From: Palsa-883 sp963847615 | GTDB lineage: Bacteria > Pseudomonadota > Alphaproteobacteria > Acetobacterales > Acetobacteraceae | Assembly: GCA_963847615.1 (NCBI GenBank) | Contig: CAWKAN010000020.1 | Span: 620,001 to 684,000 of the forward strand | DNA length: 64,000 nucleotides | Reading direction: 5' to 3' | Shown: piece by piece, positions 16,248 to 25,495 of the stretch | How the letters are laid out: each line of letters begins with the position of its first letter | How positions within the stretch are numbered: position 1 is the first letter of the stretch | Translations under genes and position numbers: made by a program | The notes under the pieces: generated by a model | Told to the model about the DNA's origin: nothing | Seen by the model: only the letters and a program-made list of their open reading frames with translations | Databases searched by the model: none

Positions 16248-18335
16248 ATGCCATCTGCCCGTCTTGCCGTCGATATCGGCGGCACATTCACCGATCTCGC
16301 GCTGGAGCATCCGGGCGGTCGCAGCACGATCAAGGTTCTCACCACGCCGGAGGCGCCGGAGCAGGGGGTGCTGGCGGGGGTGGGGGCGATCCTGGGCGCG
16401 ACCGGGCTGGCGGCCGCGGATATCGCCATCGTCATCCATGGCACGACCTTGGCGACCAACGCGATGATCGAGCGCAAGGGCGCGCGGACCGCGCTGCTCA
16501 CCACGCAGGGGTTTCGCGACGTGCTGGCGATGGGCAACGAGAGCCGTTACGACCAGTACGACCTGAATATCGTGCTGCCGCGCCCGCTGGTGCCGCGGCA
16601 CCTGCGCCTGGCGGTGCCGGAACGGCTGGACAACGAGGGCGGGGTCCTGCTGCCGCTGGACGAGGCGGCGGTGCGCGCGCTGGTGGCGACGCTGCGGGCC
16701 GAGCAGGTCGAGAGCGTCGCGGTCGGTTTCCTGCACGCCTTCGTCAACCCGGCGCATGAGCAGCGGGTGCGCGAGATCCTGGCGGAATCGCTGCCCGATG
16801 TGCCGGTGTCGCTGTCCTCGGAGGTCTCGCCGGAGATGCGCGAGTGGGAGCGCTTCTCCACCACGGTGGCGAACGCCTATGTGCAGCCGCTGATGGCGCG
16901 CTACCTGCGGCTGCTGGAGGACGGGCTGCACCGCCTCGGCGTCGGCGCGCCGCTGTTCCTGATGCTGTCGGGCGGCGGGCTGACCACGATCGACACGGCG
17001 TGCCGGTTTCCGATCCGTCTGGTGGAGAGCGGGCCGGCCGGCGGGGCGATCTTCTCGGCGCATATCGCGCGGCAGTGCGGCCTCGAGTCGGTGCTGTCGT
17101 TCGACATGGGCGGCACCACGGCGAAGATCTGCCTGATCGACGACTACCGGCCGCAGACGGCGCGCACCTTCGAGGTCGCGCGGGTCGGGCGGTTCAAGAA
17201 GGGCTCGGGCCTGCCGCTGCGGATTCCGGTGATCGAGATGGTGGAGATCGGCGCCGGCGGCGGCTCGATCGCGCATGTCGACAGCATGGGGCGGATCGCG
17301 GTGGGGCCGGAGAGCGCGGGGGCCGATCCGGGGCCGGCCTGCTATGGCCGCGGCGGGCGGGTGCCGGCGGTGACGGACGCCAATCTGCTGCTGGGACGCT
17401 ACGATCCGGACCGGTTCGCCGGCGGCACGATGCGGCTGGATGGCGCGGCGGCGCGCGATGCGCTGGCGGCCGAGGTAGGCGGCAGGCTGGCGCTGGGGCC
17501 GGAGCTGGCGGCGCTGGGTGTGATCGAGATGGTGGACGAGAACATGGCGAACGCCGCGCGCGTGCACGCCATCGAGTCCGGCAAGACCTATGAGGGGCGC
17601 ACCCTGATCGCCTTCGGCGGCGGCGGGCCGGTGCATGCGTGCCGGGTGGCGGAGAAGCTGGGGATCCGGCGCGTGCTGGTGCCCGCCGGCGCCGGCGTCG
17701 GCAGTGCGATCGGCTTCCTGCGTGCGCCGGTTGGCTACGAGGTTGTGCGCAGCCTGTATCAGCGGTTTTCCAGCTTCGACGTGGCCGCGGTGAACGCGCT
17801 GCTGGCTTCGATGCGCGACGAGGCGAGGGCGGTGGTGGCGCAGGGCAGTTTCGGCGCCAGGCTGACCGAGACCCGCATCGCCTACATGCGCTATGTCGGA
17901 CAGGGCCACGAGATCCCGGTGCCGCTGCCGGCGCGCACGCTGACCCCCGACGATGTCGCAACGATCCGGGCGGAGTACGATACCGAATACACGCGGTTCT
18001 ATGACCGGCCGGTGCCGGGCTCGGATGTCGAGATCATGAGCTACGCCGTGGTGGTGGCGAGCGTGGTCGAGGCGGCGGACGACACGCCGGCCCCTGGCGC
18101 GGCGGAGGCCTTCGCCCCCGAGGTGACGGCGGCCCGCTATCAGGCGGTACGCGACACGCTGAGCGGCGAGGTGGCCGACTGGGCGGTGTTCGATCGTTCC
18201 GCCCTGCCTCCGGGCGCGCAGGTCGCGGGGCCGGCGATCGTCGCCGAGGACGAGACCTCGACGCTGGTCGGGCCGGGGTGGCGCGCGATGGTCAACGGGT
18301 TGGGGTATATCGAGCTGACGCGGGAGACCGCCTGA
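16248..18335 (+). CDS. hyuA: hydantoinase/oxoprolinase subunit A (HyuA), pair 1
   Basis: 695-residue ATP-dependent amidohydrolase subunit of the HyuA/OplahA family, which opens hydantoins, 5-oxoproline or related cyclic amides together with HyuB. The N-terminal ATPase-like part has LAVDIGGTFTDLALEHPGG and HGTTLATNAMIERKGARTAL. The central part has FDMGGTTAKICLID, and the nucleotide-binding region AFGGGGPVHACRVAEKLGI is at about 460-480. The ATG at 16248 fits the family start (MPSARLAVDIGGTFTD); longer in-frame sequence runs into the upstream repeat and is not coding. hyuB follows after one base. Exact substrate unknown. Confidence 0.9.
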   Translation: MPSARLAVDIGGTFTDLALEHPGGRSTIKVLTTPEAPEQGVLAGVGAILGATGLAAADIAIVIHGTTLATNAMIERKGARTALLTTQGFRDVLAMGNESRYDQYDLNIVLPRPLVPRHLRLAVPERLDNEGGVLLPLDEAAVRALVATLRAEQVESVAVGFLHAFVNPAHEQRVREILAESLPDVPVSLSSEVSPEMREWERFSTTVANAYVQPLMARYLRLLEDGLHRLGVGAPLFLMLSGGGLTTIDTACRFPIRLVESGPAGGAIFSAHIARQCGLESVLSFDMGGTTAKICLIDDYRPQTARTFEVARVGRFKKGSGLPLRIPVIEMVEIGAGGGSIAHVDSMGRIAVGPESAGADPGPACYGRGGRVPAVTDANLLLGRYDPDRFAGGTMRLDGAAARDALAAEVGGRLALGPELAALGVIEMVDENMANAARVHAIESGKTYEGRTLIAFGGGGPVHACRVAEKLGIRRVLVPAGAGVGSAIGFLRAPVGYEVVRSLYQRFSSFDVAAVNALLASMRDEARAVVAQGSFGARLTETRIAYMRYVGQGHEIPVPLPARTLTPDDVATIRAEYDTEYTRFYDRPVPGSDVEIMSYAVVVASVVEAADDTPAPGAAEAFAPEVTAARYQAVRDTLSGEVADWAVFDRSALPPGAQVAGPAIVAEDETSTLVGPGWRAMVNGLGYIELTRETA

Positions 18336-18336
18336 C

Positions 18337-20064
18337 ATGTCCAAGGAAACCAGCGCCCTCGCGCAGATCCATCGGCAGATCATGTGGAACCGGCTGATCG
18401 CGGTGGTCGAGGAGCAGGCGCAGACGATGATCCGCACCGCGTTCTCCACCACGGTGCGCGAGGCCGGCGATCTGTCCGCCGGCATCTTCGATCTGCACGG
18501 GCGCATGCTGGCCCAGGCGGTCACCGGCACGCCCGGCCACGTCAACTCCATGGCCGAAAGCGTCGGCCATTTCCTGCGGAAATTCCCGATCGACGTGATG
18601 CGCGAGGGGGATCACTACATCACCAACGATCCCTGGCTCGGCACCGGCCATCTGCACGACCTGACGGTGGTCACCCCCGCCTTCCATCGGGGCCGCGCCG
18701 TCGGGCTGTTCGCCAACACCGCGCATGTGATCGACATCGGCGGTCTCGGCATGGGGCCCGAGGGCCGCTCGGTGTTCGAGGAAGGCCTGTATATCCCGAT
18801 CATCAAGTGCTTCGACCAGGGCACGCCGAACGAGACCTTCTTCGACTTCATCCGCGCCGGCTCGCGCCTGCCGGTCGAGCTTGAGGGCGACGTCTATTCG
18901 CTGTGCGCCTGCAACGACGCCGGCGCGCGGCGGTTGGCGGAGATGATGGACGAGTTCGGCATGGAGGGGCTGGAGGCGATCGCCGGCTTCATCTTCGAAA
19001 GCTCGCACGCCGCGACGATCGCCGAGATCGCCCGGCTGCCGCGGGGATTGTATCGCGCGGAGATCAACTCCGACGGCTACGAGGACCCGGTCACGCTGCG
19101 TGCGGCGATGACCATCCTGTCGGACGGGATCGAGGTGGATTTCGCCGGCACCTCCGGGCTGTCCTCGCGCGGCATCAACGTGCCGCCGGCCTATTGCCGG
19201 GCCTATTCCTGCTTCGGCATCAAGTGCGTCGTCGCGCCTGACGTGCCGAACAACTGGGCCAGCCTGGCGCCGTTCCGCATGCAGATCCCCGAGGGCTGCA
19301 TCCTGAATGCGCCGCGGCCGTATGCGGTGTCGGTGCGCCACGTGATCGGCCACCTGCTGCCCGACCTGATGATGGGCTGCCTGCACCAGGCGGTGCCGTC
19401 GCGCGTCACCGCCGAGGGGGCCTCGGCGCTATGGAACCCGCCGATGCGCGGCGGCGGTTCGGTGTCGGGCCAGGCGCGGGGCAACCGCAAGGTGGTGGCG
19501 GATTTCGAGATCATCACCTTCAACTCCGGCGGCACCGGCGCGCGGCCGACCTCCGATGGGCTGGACGCGACGGCGTTTCCCTCCGGCGTGCGCACCATGC
19601 CGGTGGAGGCGACCGAGAACGTTGCGCCGGTGATCTTCTGGACCAAGGAGCTGAAGCCGGATTCCGGCGGGGCCGGGCGCACTCGCGGCGGCGTCGGCCA
19701 GGTGATGGAGATCGCCACCAAGGGCGAGCTGGAATTCGCCGTCAACGCCATCTTCGATCGGGTCGCCAACGCACCGAAAGGCCGCGAGGGTGGCAAGGAC
19801 GGGGCGGCCGGCGTGGTGCACCTGAAATCCGGCGCACGGCTGCGCACCAAGGGGTTCCAGGTCATTCCGGACGGCGAGCGCCTGGTGCTGGAGTTGCCGG
19901 GTGGCGGCGGCATGGGCGCCCCGGGCGAGCGCGATCCGGCCCTGGTGGCGCGCGATGTGCGCGACGGGCTGGTCTCGGTCGCGGTGGCGCGTGGGGTCTA
20001 CAAGGTGGCCGTTGGGGCGGACGGGACGGTGGATGCGGCTGGCACCGCGGCGCTGCGCTTGTGA
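18337..20064 (+). CDS. hyuB: hydantoinase/oxoprolinase subunit B (HyuB), pair 1
   Basis: 575-residue partner of HyuA. Family blocks are QIMWNRLIAVVEEQAQTMIR, AFSTTVREAGDLSAGIFD, NDPWLGTGHLHDLTVVTPAF, and a C-terminal LELPGGGGMGAPGERDPALV. The two subunits form the active heteromeric hydantoinase/oxoprolinase. The ATG is one base after the hyuA stop, so the genes are co-translated. The enzyme is cytoplasmic. Pair 2, 11 kb away on the other strand, is clearly homologous but diverged, which suggests different substrates. Confidence 0.92.
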   Translation: MSKETSALAQIHRQIMWNRLIAVVEEQAQTMIRTAFSTTVREAGDLSAGIFDLHGRMLAQAVTGTPGHVNSMAESVGHFLRKFPIDVMREGDHYITNDPWLGTGHLHDLTVVTPAFHRGRAVGLFANTAHVIDIGGLGMGPEGRSVFEEGLYIPIIKCFDQGTPNETFFDFIRAGSRLPVELEGDVYSLCACNDAGARRLAEMMDEFGMEGLEAIAGFIFESSHAATIAEIARLPRGLYRAEINSDGYEDPVTLRAAMTILSDGIEVDFAGTSGLSSRGINVPPAYCRAYSCFGIKCVVAPDVPNNWASLAPFRMQIPEGCILNAPRPYAVSVRHVIGHLLPDLMMGCLHQAVPSRVTAEGASALWNPPMRGGGSVSGQARGNRKVVADFEIITFNSGGTGARPTSDGLDATAFPSGVRTMPVEATENVAPVIFWTKELKPDSGGAGRTRGGVGQVMEIATKGELEFAVNAIFDRVANAPKGREGGKDGAAGVVHLKSGARLRTKGFQVIPDGERLVLELPGGGGMGAPGERDPALVARDVRDGLVSVAVARGVYKVAVGADGTVDAAGTAALRL

Positions 20065-20610
20065 CGCTTGGCGCGCCGTGGCCGCCGGCTTGGTGAGCGG
20101 CTGGTTCAAATAGCGACGGCGAGGAATTTTTGCCGCGGACGCGCGCAGAATGACGACGATGCGGTCGGCGGGACCGGGCGATTGGCGCGTGCCGGACCGA
20201 CGCCGCCAAGACCTGGCTTTGCATTTGGGCGGCGAGCGATCGGGTAAGCCGGATGCGACACGGAGTGCCGGTCCTGGCGCGGTTCGTTGCCAGCGCAGTT
20301 ATACCAGGCGTCCGAATGATCGACTCTTCGGCGGTGCCACCACGTCATGCCGGGCGCCGGCCCGGTATCCACGATTTTGCTTGCTGCACACAGACAAGAA
20401 GTCGTGGATGCCGGCCGGATACTGTCCTCGCGCCGGCCTGCGGCCCGACCCGGGGGCCGGCCGTGACGTGGAGGCGACCGCCGAAGGGTCGATCACTCGG
20501 ACGGCGGGTATTGCACCATGGTTTGGGGCACGATCAGCTCGGATGGCACGGCGCAGGCAGCGATCGCCACACCGCGCCGGACGACGCCGCTGGCTGATCT
20601 CCCTCGCGCA
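20065..20610. other. intergenic region holding a palindromic element
   Basis: No gene can be supported. It contains the 195-bp REP-like element at 20309-20503. Confidence 0.6.
20309..20503. repeat. REP-like inverted-repeat element, copy A
   Basis: The ends are inverted repeats beginning CGTCCGAATGATCGAC on the left and, on the complement of the right end, CGTCCGAGTGATCGAC, both continuing with TTCGGCGGT and CCACGTCA. Inside are CGTCATGCCGGG and GTCGTGGATGCCGGCC blocks akin to the arms around the GIY-YIG gene. A diverged copy is at 63193-63382. Confidence 0.6.
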
Positions 20611-21486
20611 TCATCGAACTCTAGCTGGCCACAGCTGAATTGTCCCCACCGGCGGCTTGCGCTTATATTTTGTGCAATCTTCCGCGCGCCAATTGCCGCC
20701 CGCCTTCTGCAGTTCTCGAACCAACAGGCTCGCGGCATGCGCATCCTGGCGGAAGAAGTAGCGGACGACCGACGATCGGACCGCGTGGCTGGTGACAAGA
20801 ATTTGGGGAGCACCGAAGCCGGAGGATGCAAGCCACGCGGCAAGGTGCTCCGCATCCGCATGTGCCGTGGTGGAACCCTGTCGGTCGTAATGCACGGAAA
20901 TATGCGCCGCGATCGGCGTGGCGACGGGTTTGCTCTCCGGCAAATTCTGTTGCGCTGGCGGCCTGGGCGCGGGCGGCTGTTGTTGGCTTGATGGCCGGGC
21001 GCTCGATTGCGCGGCGAGGGTTTTATTCTGCTGTGCGGCAGCATCGGGGGCCACTCGCGACGGCGCCGGGACCGGTCCGGCCGCAGGTCGCGGGTCGGCG
21101 GTTGCGGATGTCGCGGGCTCGCGCAGGCTCACGGTCAGCGCCGCCGGTTGCAGCCCGGGATTGGCGCCGCGGCGTTCGGTTGTCGGCCGATCCGCCGATC
21201 CGATCGCCGGTGCCGGTCGCACGAGAGCCATTGCCTGCGCGACATTCCAGGGGGTTTCCATTGGCGCGACAACGATCTGCGGATGAGACGTCGGCTCCGT
21301 CGATGGCTCTGGTCGCGCCAGAACCCGCACCGGTTCAATATTGCGGTGGGCTTCCAGCGGAGCGAGAACGGCCTTTGGATGACCAGTCGGTTCGGCAAAA
21401 AAAGGTTGCATGACCACGCACAACAGCAGTGCGAATGCTGCTCCTGATGAGACCGAGCATGTCAGAGAGAACAGAAACCGAAGCAC
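20611..21486 (-). CDS. membrane-anchored protein with Pro/Ala/Gln-rich linker, unknown function
   Basis: 291-residue protein, not recognised. It has an N-terminal hydrophobic segment (about residues 1-30, LFSLTCSVSSGAAFALLLCV), then about 160 residues rich in Pro, Ala, Gln and Arg with repeat-like blocks (EPTGHPKAVLAPLEA and EPTSHPQIVVAPMET, both followed by N-x-x and V/ARPxP). A compact C-terminal domain follows (about 195-291, HISVHYDRQGSTTAHADAEH, VVRYFFRQDAHAASLLVREL) that resembles LytR_C/SPOR-like alpha-beta folds. The likely topology is inner-membrane anchor with a periplasmic domain. Base composition is less GC-rich than neighbours, suggesting acquisition. Confidence 0.6.
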   Translation of the reverse strand: MLRFLFSLTCSVSSGAAFALLLCVVMQPFFAEPTGHPKAVLAPLEAHRNIEPVRVLARPEPSTEPTSHPQIVVAPMETPWNVAQAMALVRPAPAIGSADRPTTERRGANPGLQPAALTVSLREPATSATADPRPAAGPVPAPSRVAPDAAAQQNKTLAAQSSARPSSQQQPPAPRPPAQQNLPESKPVATPIAAHISVHYDRQGSTTAHADAEHLAAWLASSGFGAPQILVTSHAVRSSVVRYFFRQDAHAASLLVRELQKAGGNWRAEDCTKYKRKPPVGTIQLWPARVR

Positions 21487-21556
21487 CAGGAGACCTTCAG
21501 AGGCAGCGAATTGCCGATTTGCTTATATGGCAAAAAATCCTGTTGATCGGCGACGA

Positions 21557-21572
21557 TTGTGTCAAGTCACAA
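21557..21572. promoter_or_regulatory. CRP-like palindrome TTGTG-N6-CACAA
   Basis: TTGTGTCAAGTCACAA is a perfect TTGTG/CACAA dyad with 6-bp spacing, about 71 bp upstream of the membrane-anchored protein gene (start 21486, minus strand). CRP/FNR-superfamily or other dimeric regulators bind such dyads; the regulator is unknown. Confidence 0.3.
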
Positions 21573-21741
21573 TGCTTCGTTGTCATGCCACAAGCAAGAT
21601 GGAACCCTGCAGCAATATTTGGCTGGACGACGCGGGCGGCTTGGGTGGCAACGTTGCGTACGTGAGCGACTCGGACCGCCATCGGGCCTCGATGCTGCGC
21701 CCGCGAGCCCCGGCGGGCGCTATCCGACAATCGATGCCAGA

Positions 21742-21840
21742 AATTCTCATTTTGGCCGGACGACGTTGCCTCTCCGTCATGGCCGGGCCTGTCCCGGCCA
21801 TGACGGAGACAGGCTGTCCGGAGCGGGCAAAATGAGAATT
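21742..21840. repeat. REP-like nested palindrome
   Basis: Outer arms AATTCTCATTTTG (21742-21754) and its complement (21828-21840) enclose a perfect 16-bp stem (21772-21787 with 21793-21808) built on CTCCGTCATGGCCGGG. The core is shared with the other CGTCATGGCCGG repeats in the window. Confidence 0.55.
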
Positions 21841-22131
21841 GCTGAATCGATGCGGTGACCGCGAAGCCGCCGTGGGCCTTGTGCAGAGATATTGCGATAC
21901 CGACCAGATGCCCGATCCGCATGGCAGGGTGCGGCCGATCAGCCTTCCCAAGCCGGTGCGCGACATCGTCCGCTGTCCGGCAACCCGCCGCGCGGGCTCG
22001 ATCGCCCTGCTTCAGCCCAGGGCGTCGCGCGAAACCTTGCTGCCGACCTCCGTTGGCATGGCCGGGCGCTGCGCCCGTGCGTCACTCGTTCGGGCGGCCG
22101 GCATCAGGGCGTTGCGTCGTTCCCGGCCGCA

Positions 22132-24091
22132 TCATGCCTCGGCGGCGCGCTTCAGGGCCTCGAACGCCTCCGGATTGACCAGGGAGGACAGGTCGCCCGG
22201 CGCCTCGCCGGTCAGCGCGGCGCGGACCAGCCGGCGCATGGTCTTCATGTTGCGGGTCTTCGGCAGTTCGCCGACGAACAGCGTGCGCTTCGGGCGGAAC
22301 GGCGTGCCGTGGCCGGCGACGACGGCGCGCGCCAGGGTCTCGGCCAGGTCCGGCGCGGCGCCGTCGTTCGGCACCACCGCGATCGCCACCGCGGTGCCGG
22401 TGGTGGCATCGGGGATGCCCACCACGGCGGCGTCCGCCACCTGGCCGGTGGCCATCAGCACCGACTCGATCTCGGCCGGCCCGGTGCGCTTGCCGCCGAT
22501 CTTCAGGGTGTCGTCGGAGCGGCCGTGGATGTACCAGACGCCGTCCGCGTCGCGCGAGGCCCAGTCGCCATGCACCCAGGTGTTGGGGATGCGCTGCCAG
22601 TAGTCCAGGTAGCGCTCGGGCGCCTTCCAGATGCCGCGGGTCAGGCCGATGCAGGGCCGCGTCATGACCAGTTCGGCGGTGACGCCGGGCGGCACCGGTT
22701 TGCCGCTCTCATCCAGGATGTCGCCGCCAGTGCCGGGGATCGGGCCGGCGAAGCTGCAAGGCTTGATCGGGTACAGGATGTTGGTGCAGACGATGCCGCC
22801 GCCCATCTCGGTGCCGCCGGAGTAGTTCATCAGCGGCGCGCGCCGCCGGCAGACCGTGTCGAACACCCAGGACCACGAGGTCTCGTCCCACGGCTCGCCG
22901 GTGGAGGCGACGAGGCGGATCGAAGACAGGTCGTAGCGCAGCGGGATCTCCGCCCCGTGGCGCATCAGCACGCGGGCCAGCGTCGGTCCTAACCCCAGGA
23001 ACGTCGCCTCGTGCCGGTCCACCAACTGCCAGAGCCGGTCGGGACCGGGGTAATCCGGCGCGCCCTCCGCCATGATCAGCGTCGCCCCCGCCAGCGCGGT
23101 GGCGAGGATCTGGATCGGCCCGACCAGCCAGCCCATGTCGGTCATCCAGACCAGGCGGTCGCTCTCCTTCAGGTCGAAGCAGAGCTGGAAATCCTCCTGC
23201 GTCTTGATCGGCAGGCCGACATGAGTGTGGATGGTGCCCTTGGGCTTGCCCGAGGTGCCCGAGGTGTAGACCAGCATGAACGGGGTGTCGGCGGGCAGCT
23301 CCTCGGCTTGCGAGGCGGGGACGTCGGGTGGCACCAGGTCGGCCAGCCAGTGGTCGCGGCCCGGCTGCTGCGCGACCGGATCGCCGAACCGGGCGATCAC
23401 CACCACGTGCCGTACGCTGGGCACCGTGCGCAGCGCCGCGTCCATCACCGGCTTCATGGCGATGCGCCGGCCGCGGCGCGAGCAGCCGTTGAACGGTGAT
23501 GACGGCGGTTGCCGCGCCGTCGTTCAGCCTGGTGGCGATCGCCTCGGCGCCGAAGCCGGAGAACAGCGGCAGCAGGATGGCGCCGATGCGGGCCACCGCG
23601 AACAGCGCCGCGGCGGCTTCGGGCATCAGCGGCATATACAGGCCGATGACGTCGCCGCGGCCGAGGCCGAGCGCCTGCAGCGCGGCGACGACGCGGTCGG
23701 TTTCGTGGGCCAGGTCGGCGTAGCTCCAGCGCCGCTCCACGCCGTCTTCGCCCTGCCAGACGAGATAGGTCTTCGCGCCCCGCCCCTGCTCGAGGTTCTT
23801 CTCCAGGCACGACAGCGTCAGGTTGGTGGTCCCGTCGACGCACCACTTGGCGAACGGCAATCCGTCCGACAGGTCGAGCACCTTGGAGTAGGGCTTGATG
23901 AAGCGGAACCCGACATGGCGGATGAGGGCGTTCCAGAACCATTCCGGGTCAGCATCGGCGCGCGCCAGCAGCTCCTCGTAGCTGCCGAGTTTTGCCCCGC
24001 GCAGGAATGCCGTCCAGTTGGCGTTGCGGCGGATTTCCTCGTTCGGGAACCAGGCGTAGCCGCTGTGCGCGGCCGTTGGTGCGCTCGCCAT
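22132..24091 (-). pseudogene. AMP-dependent acyl-CoA synthetase, frameshifted
   Basis: An acetyl/acetoacetyl-CoA-synthetase-like ANL enzyme of about 650 residues in two frames. The first part starts MASAPTAAHSGYAWFPNEEI and runs to NDGAATAVITV. A single extra base near 23491-23494 then shifts the frame, and the remainder continues as the homologous second part with RIAMKPVMDAALRTVP. That part carries the ATP loop YTSGTSGKPKGTIHTH, the hinge GRSDDTLKIGGKRTGPAEIE and the catalytic-Lys region TRNMKTMRR. All motifs are otherwise intact, so this is a very recent mutation or a sequencing error. It follows the NHL gene on the same strand. Confidence 0.82.
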
Positions 24092-24182
24092 GGGCGTTGC
24101 CTCCGGCTGTTCTGGAGGCAGATGAAACGTCGTTTCAAGACTTGGCAAGGGGGGTGGGGAGCAGGGCTCCGCGCCAGCGCGG

Positions 24183-25304
24183 TCAGGGTGTGGCGGCGGG
24201 CGTGAACCGCTGCACCCGCTTGGCGTTGTCCACCTCGGTGGTGAAGACGTTGCCGTGGCTGTCGATCGCCAGGGTGTGCACCCAGTGGAACTGCCCCGCC
24301 TGCCGTCCGGACCGGCCGAAGGCGCCCAGCACCGTCCCGTCGGCGCGGCGCAGGATACGAACCTGGTTGTTCTCGCCATCGGCGTTGAACAGCAGGCTCT
24401 GGCCGGCATCCGGCCACAGCGCCAGGTCCCATAGGCTGCCCATGCCCAGGGTCCCCGGCGCGATCCGCCACTCGGTGACGAAGCCGCCGTCCTTGTGGAA
24501 CACCTGGACGCGGTCGTTCTCCCGGTCGCAGACATAGACCAGCCCGTCCTTCGCCAGCACCACGCAGTGCACCGGCGTGCCGAACTGGCGCGGCAGCTGC
24601 TTGCTCGGGTCGTAGCGCTGCGCGACGTCGGCGGGGCGTCCGCCATAGGCGCCCCAGTGCCGCTTGTAGGCGCCGGTGTCGGCGTCGAACACGATGATGC
24701 GGCGGTTGGCGTAGCCGTCGGCGATGTAGACCTCGTGCGCCACCGGATCGACCGCGACGTCGGCCGGCCGCCCCAGCCGCGTCACGTCGTTGCTGGCGGC
24801 ACCGCGCGCGGGGTGGCCGATCTGCAGCACGAAGCGTCCGTCCTGGGTGAATTTCAGCACCTGGCCGTCATCGGCACCGTTGCCGCCGAGCCAGACGAAG
24901 CCGTTCGGGTCGATATAGATGCCGTGTTCGCTCTGGAACCAGTCGTAGTGCTTCCCGGGGCGCTCCCCGGTCCCTGGGGCGGGCCCGCCCCAGGCGCGCA
25001 GCACGTTGCCGGCGGGGTCGAACTCGATCACCGGCGGCGCCGGGACGCAGCAGATGCTGCGCGGCGGGTGCAGTGCCGCGCCCTTCTCGTCCGGCGTCAG
25101 GCTGCGCGGGCGCTGGATGATCCAGACATTGTCCGCCGCATCGACCGCCACGCCGGACACCTGGCCGAGGATCCAGTTGTGCGGCAGCGGCTTCGGCCAG
25201 AACGGGTCCACCTGCATGCGCGGCGGCTCCGACGCGCCCGCCATCACGCAACCGGCGGTCAGCAGCCAGCACATCAGCGCCAGCAGGATGTGGATGATTT
25301 TCAT
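24183..25304 (-). CDS. secreted NHL-repeat/beta-propeller protein
   Basis: 373 residues with a Sec-type signal (KIIHILLALMCWLLTAGCVM; LTAGC could be a weak lipobox). The rest is NHL-type repeats, e.g. GQVSGVAVDAADNVWIIQRP, EHGIYIDPNGFVWLGGNGAD and RPADVAVDPVAHEVYIADGY, forming a six-bladed propeller of the peptidyl-alpha-hydroxyglycine lyase-like class. Likely periplasmic. The ATG at 25304 was chosen because the signal peptide starts there; longer in-frame sequence lies in an inverted repeat. It sits between a second propeller gene and an acyl-CoA synthetase gene, all on the minus strand. Confidence 0.82.
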   Translation of the reverse strand: MKIIHILLALMCWLLTAGCVMAGASEPPRMQVDPFWPKPLPHNWILGQVSGVAVDAADNVWIIQRPRSLTPDEKGAALHPPRSICCVPAPPVIEFDPAGNVLRAWGGPAPGTGERPGKHYDWFQSEHGIYIDPNGFVWLGGNGADDGQVLKFTQDGRFVLQIGHPARGAASNDVTRLGRPADVAVDPVAHEVYIADGYANRRIIVFDADTGAYKRHWGAYGGRPADVAQRYDPSKQLPRQFGTPVHCVVLAKDGLVYVCDRENDRVQVFHKDGGFVTEWRIAPGTLGMGSLWDLALWPDAGQSLLFNADGENNQVRILRRADGTVLGAFGRSGRQAGQFHWVHTLAIDSHGNVFTTEVDNAKRVQRFTPAATP

Positions 25305-25306
25305 TC

Positions 25307-25491
25307 GCTCATATGGCGTTGACTGTTGGACGGCCCCGTAGGGCGGAAAAGCGCAGCGCCTTCCGCCACCGCCGGGCGAGCCGCTCGCATCTGCCGACGT
25401 CCCCAACAACATATCCCGCCACCGTCCGACAGCGGAAGGCGCTGCGCTTTTCCGCCCTACGGGGCCGTCCAACAGTCAACGCCATATGAGC
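25307..25491. repeat. 185-bp element with perfect 60-bp inverted ends
   Basis: Positions 25307-25366 and 25432-25491 are perfect complements (60 of 60), beginning GCTCATATGGCGTTGACTG and containing CGTAGGGCGGAAAAGCGCAG. The 65-bp centre is non-coding. Placed between two beta-propeller genes, it would form a very stable hairpin in the transcript. Confidence 0.8.
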
Positions 25492-25495
25492 CTTT

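Larger units (their letters stand above)
21487..22131. other. intergenic region with two palindromic sites
   Basis: No gene can be supported. It holds a CRP-like palindrome at 21557-21572 and a nested inverted repeat at 21742-21840. AT content is higher near 21490-21600, where promoter elements of the minus-strand membrane-protein gene would lie. Confidence 0.5.

Noticed and set aside
16209..18551. 780-codon open frame antisense to hyuA pair 1
   Set aside because: It overlaps a well-supported gene completely and has no family features; a codon-bias shadow.
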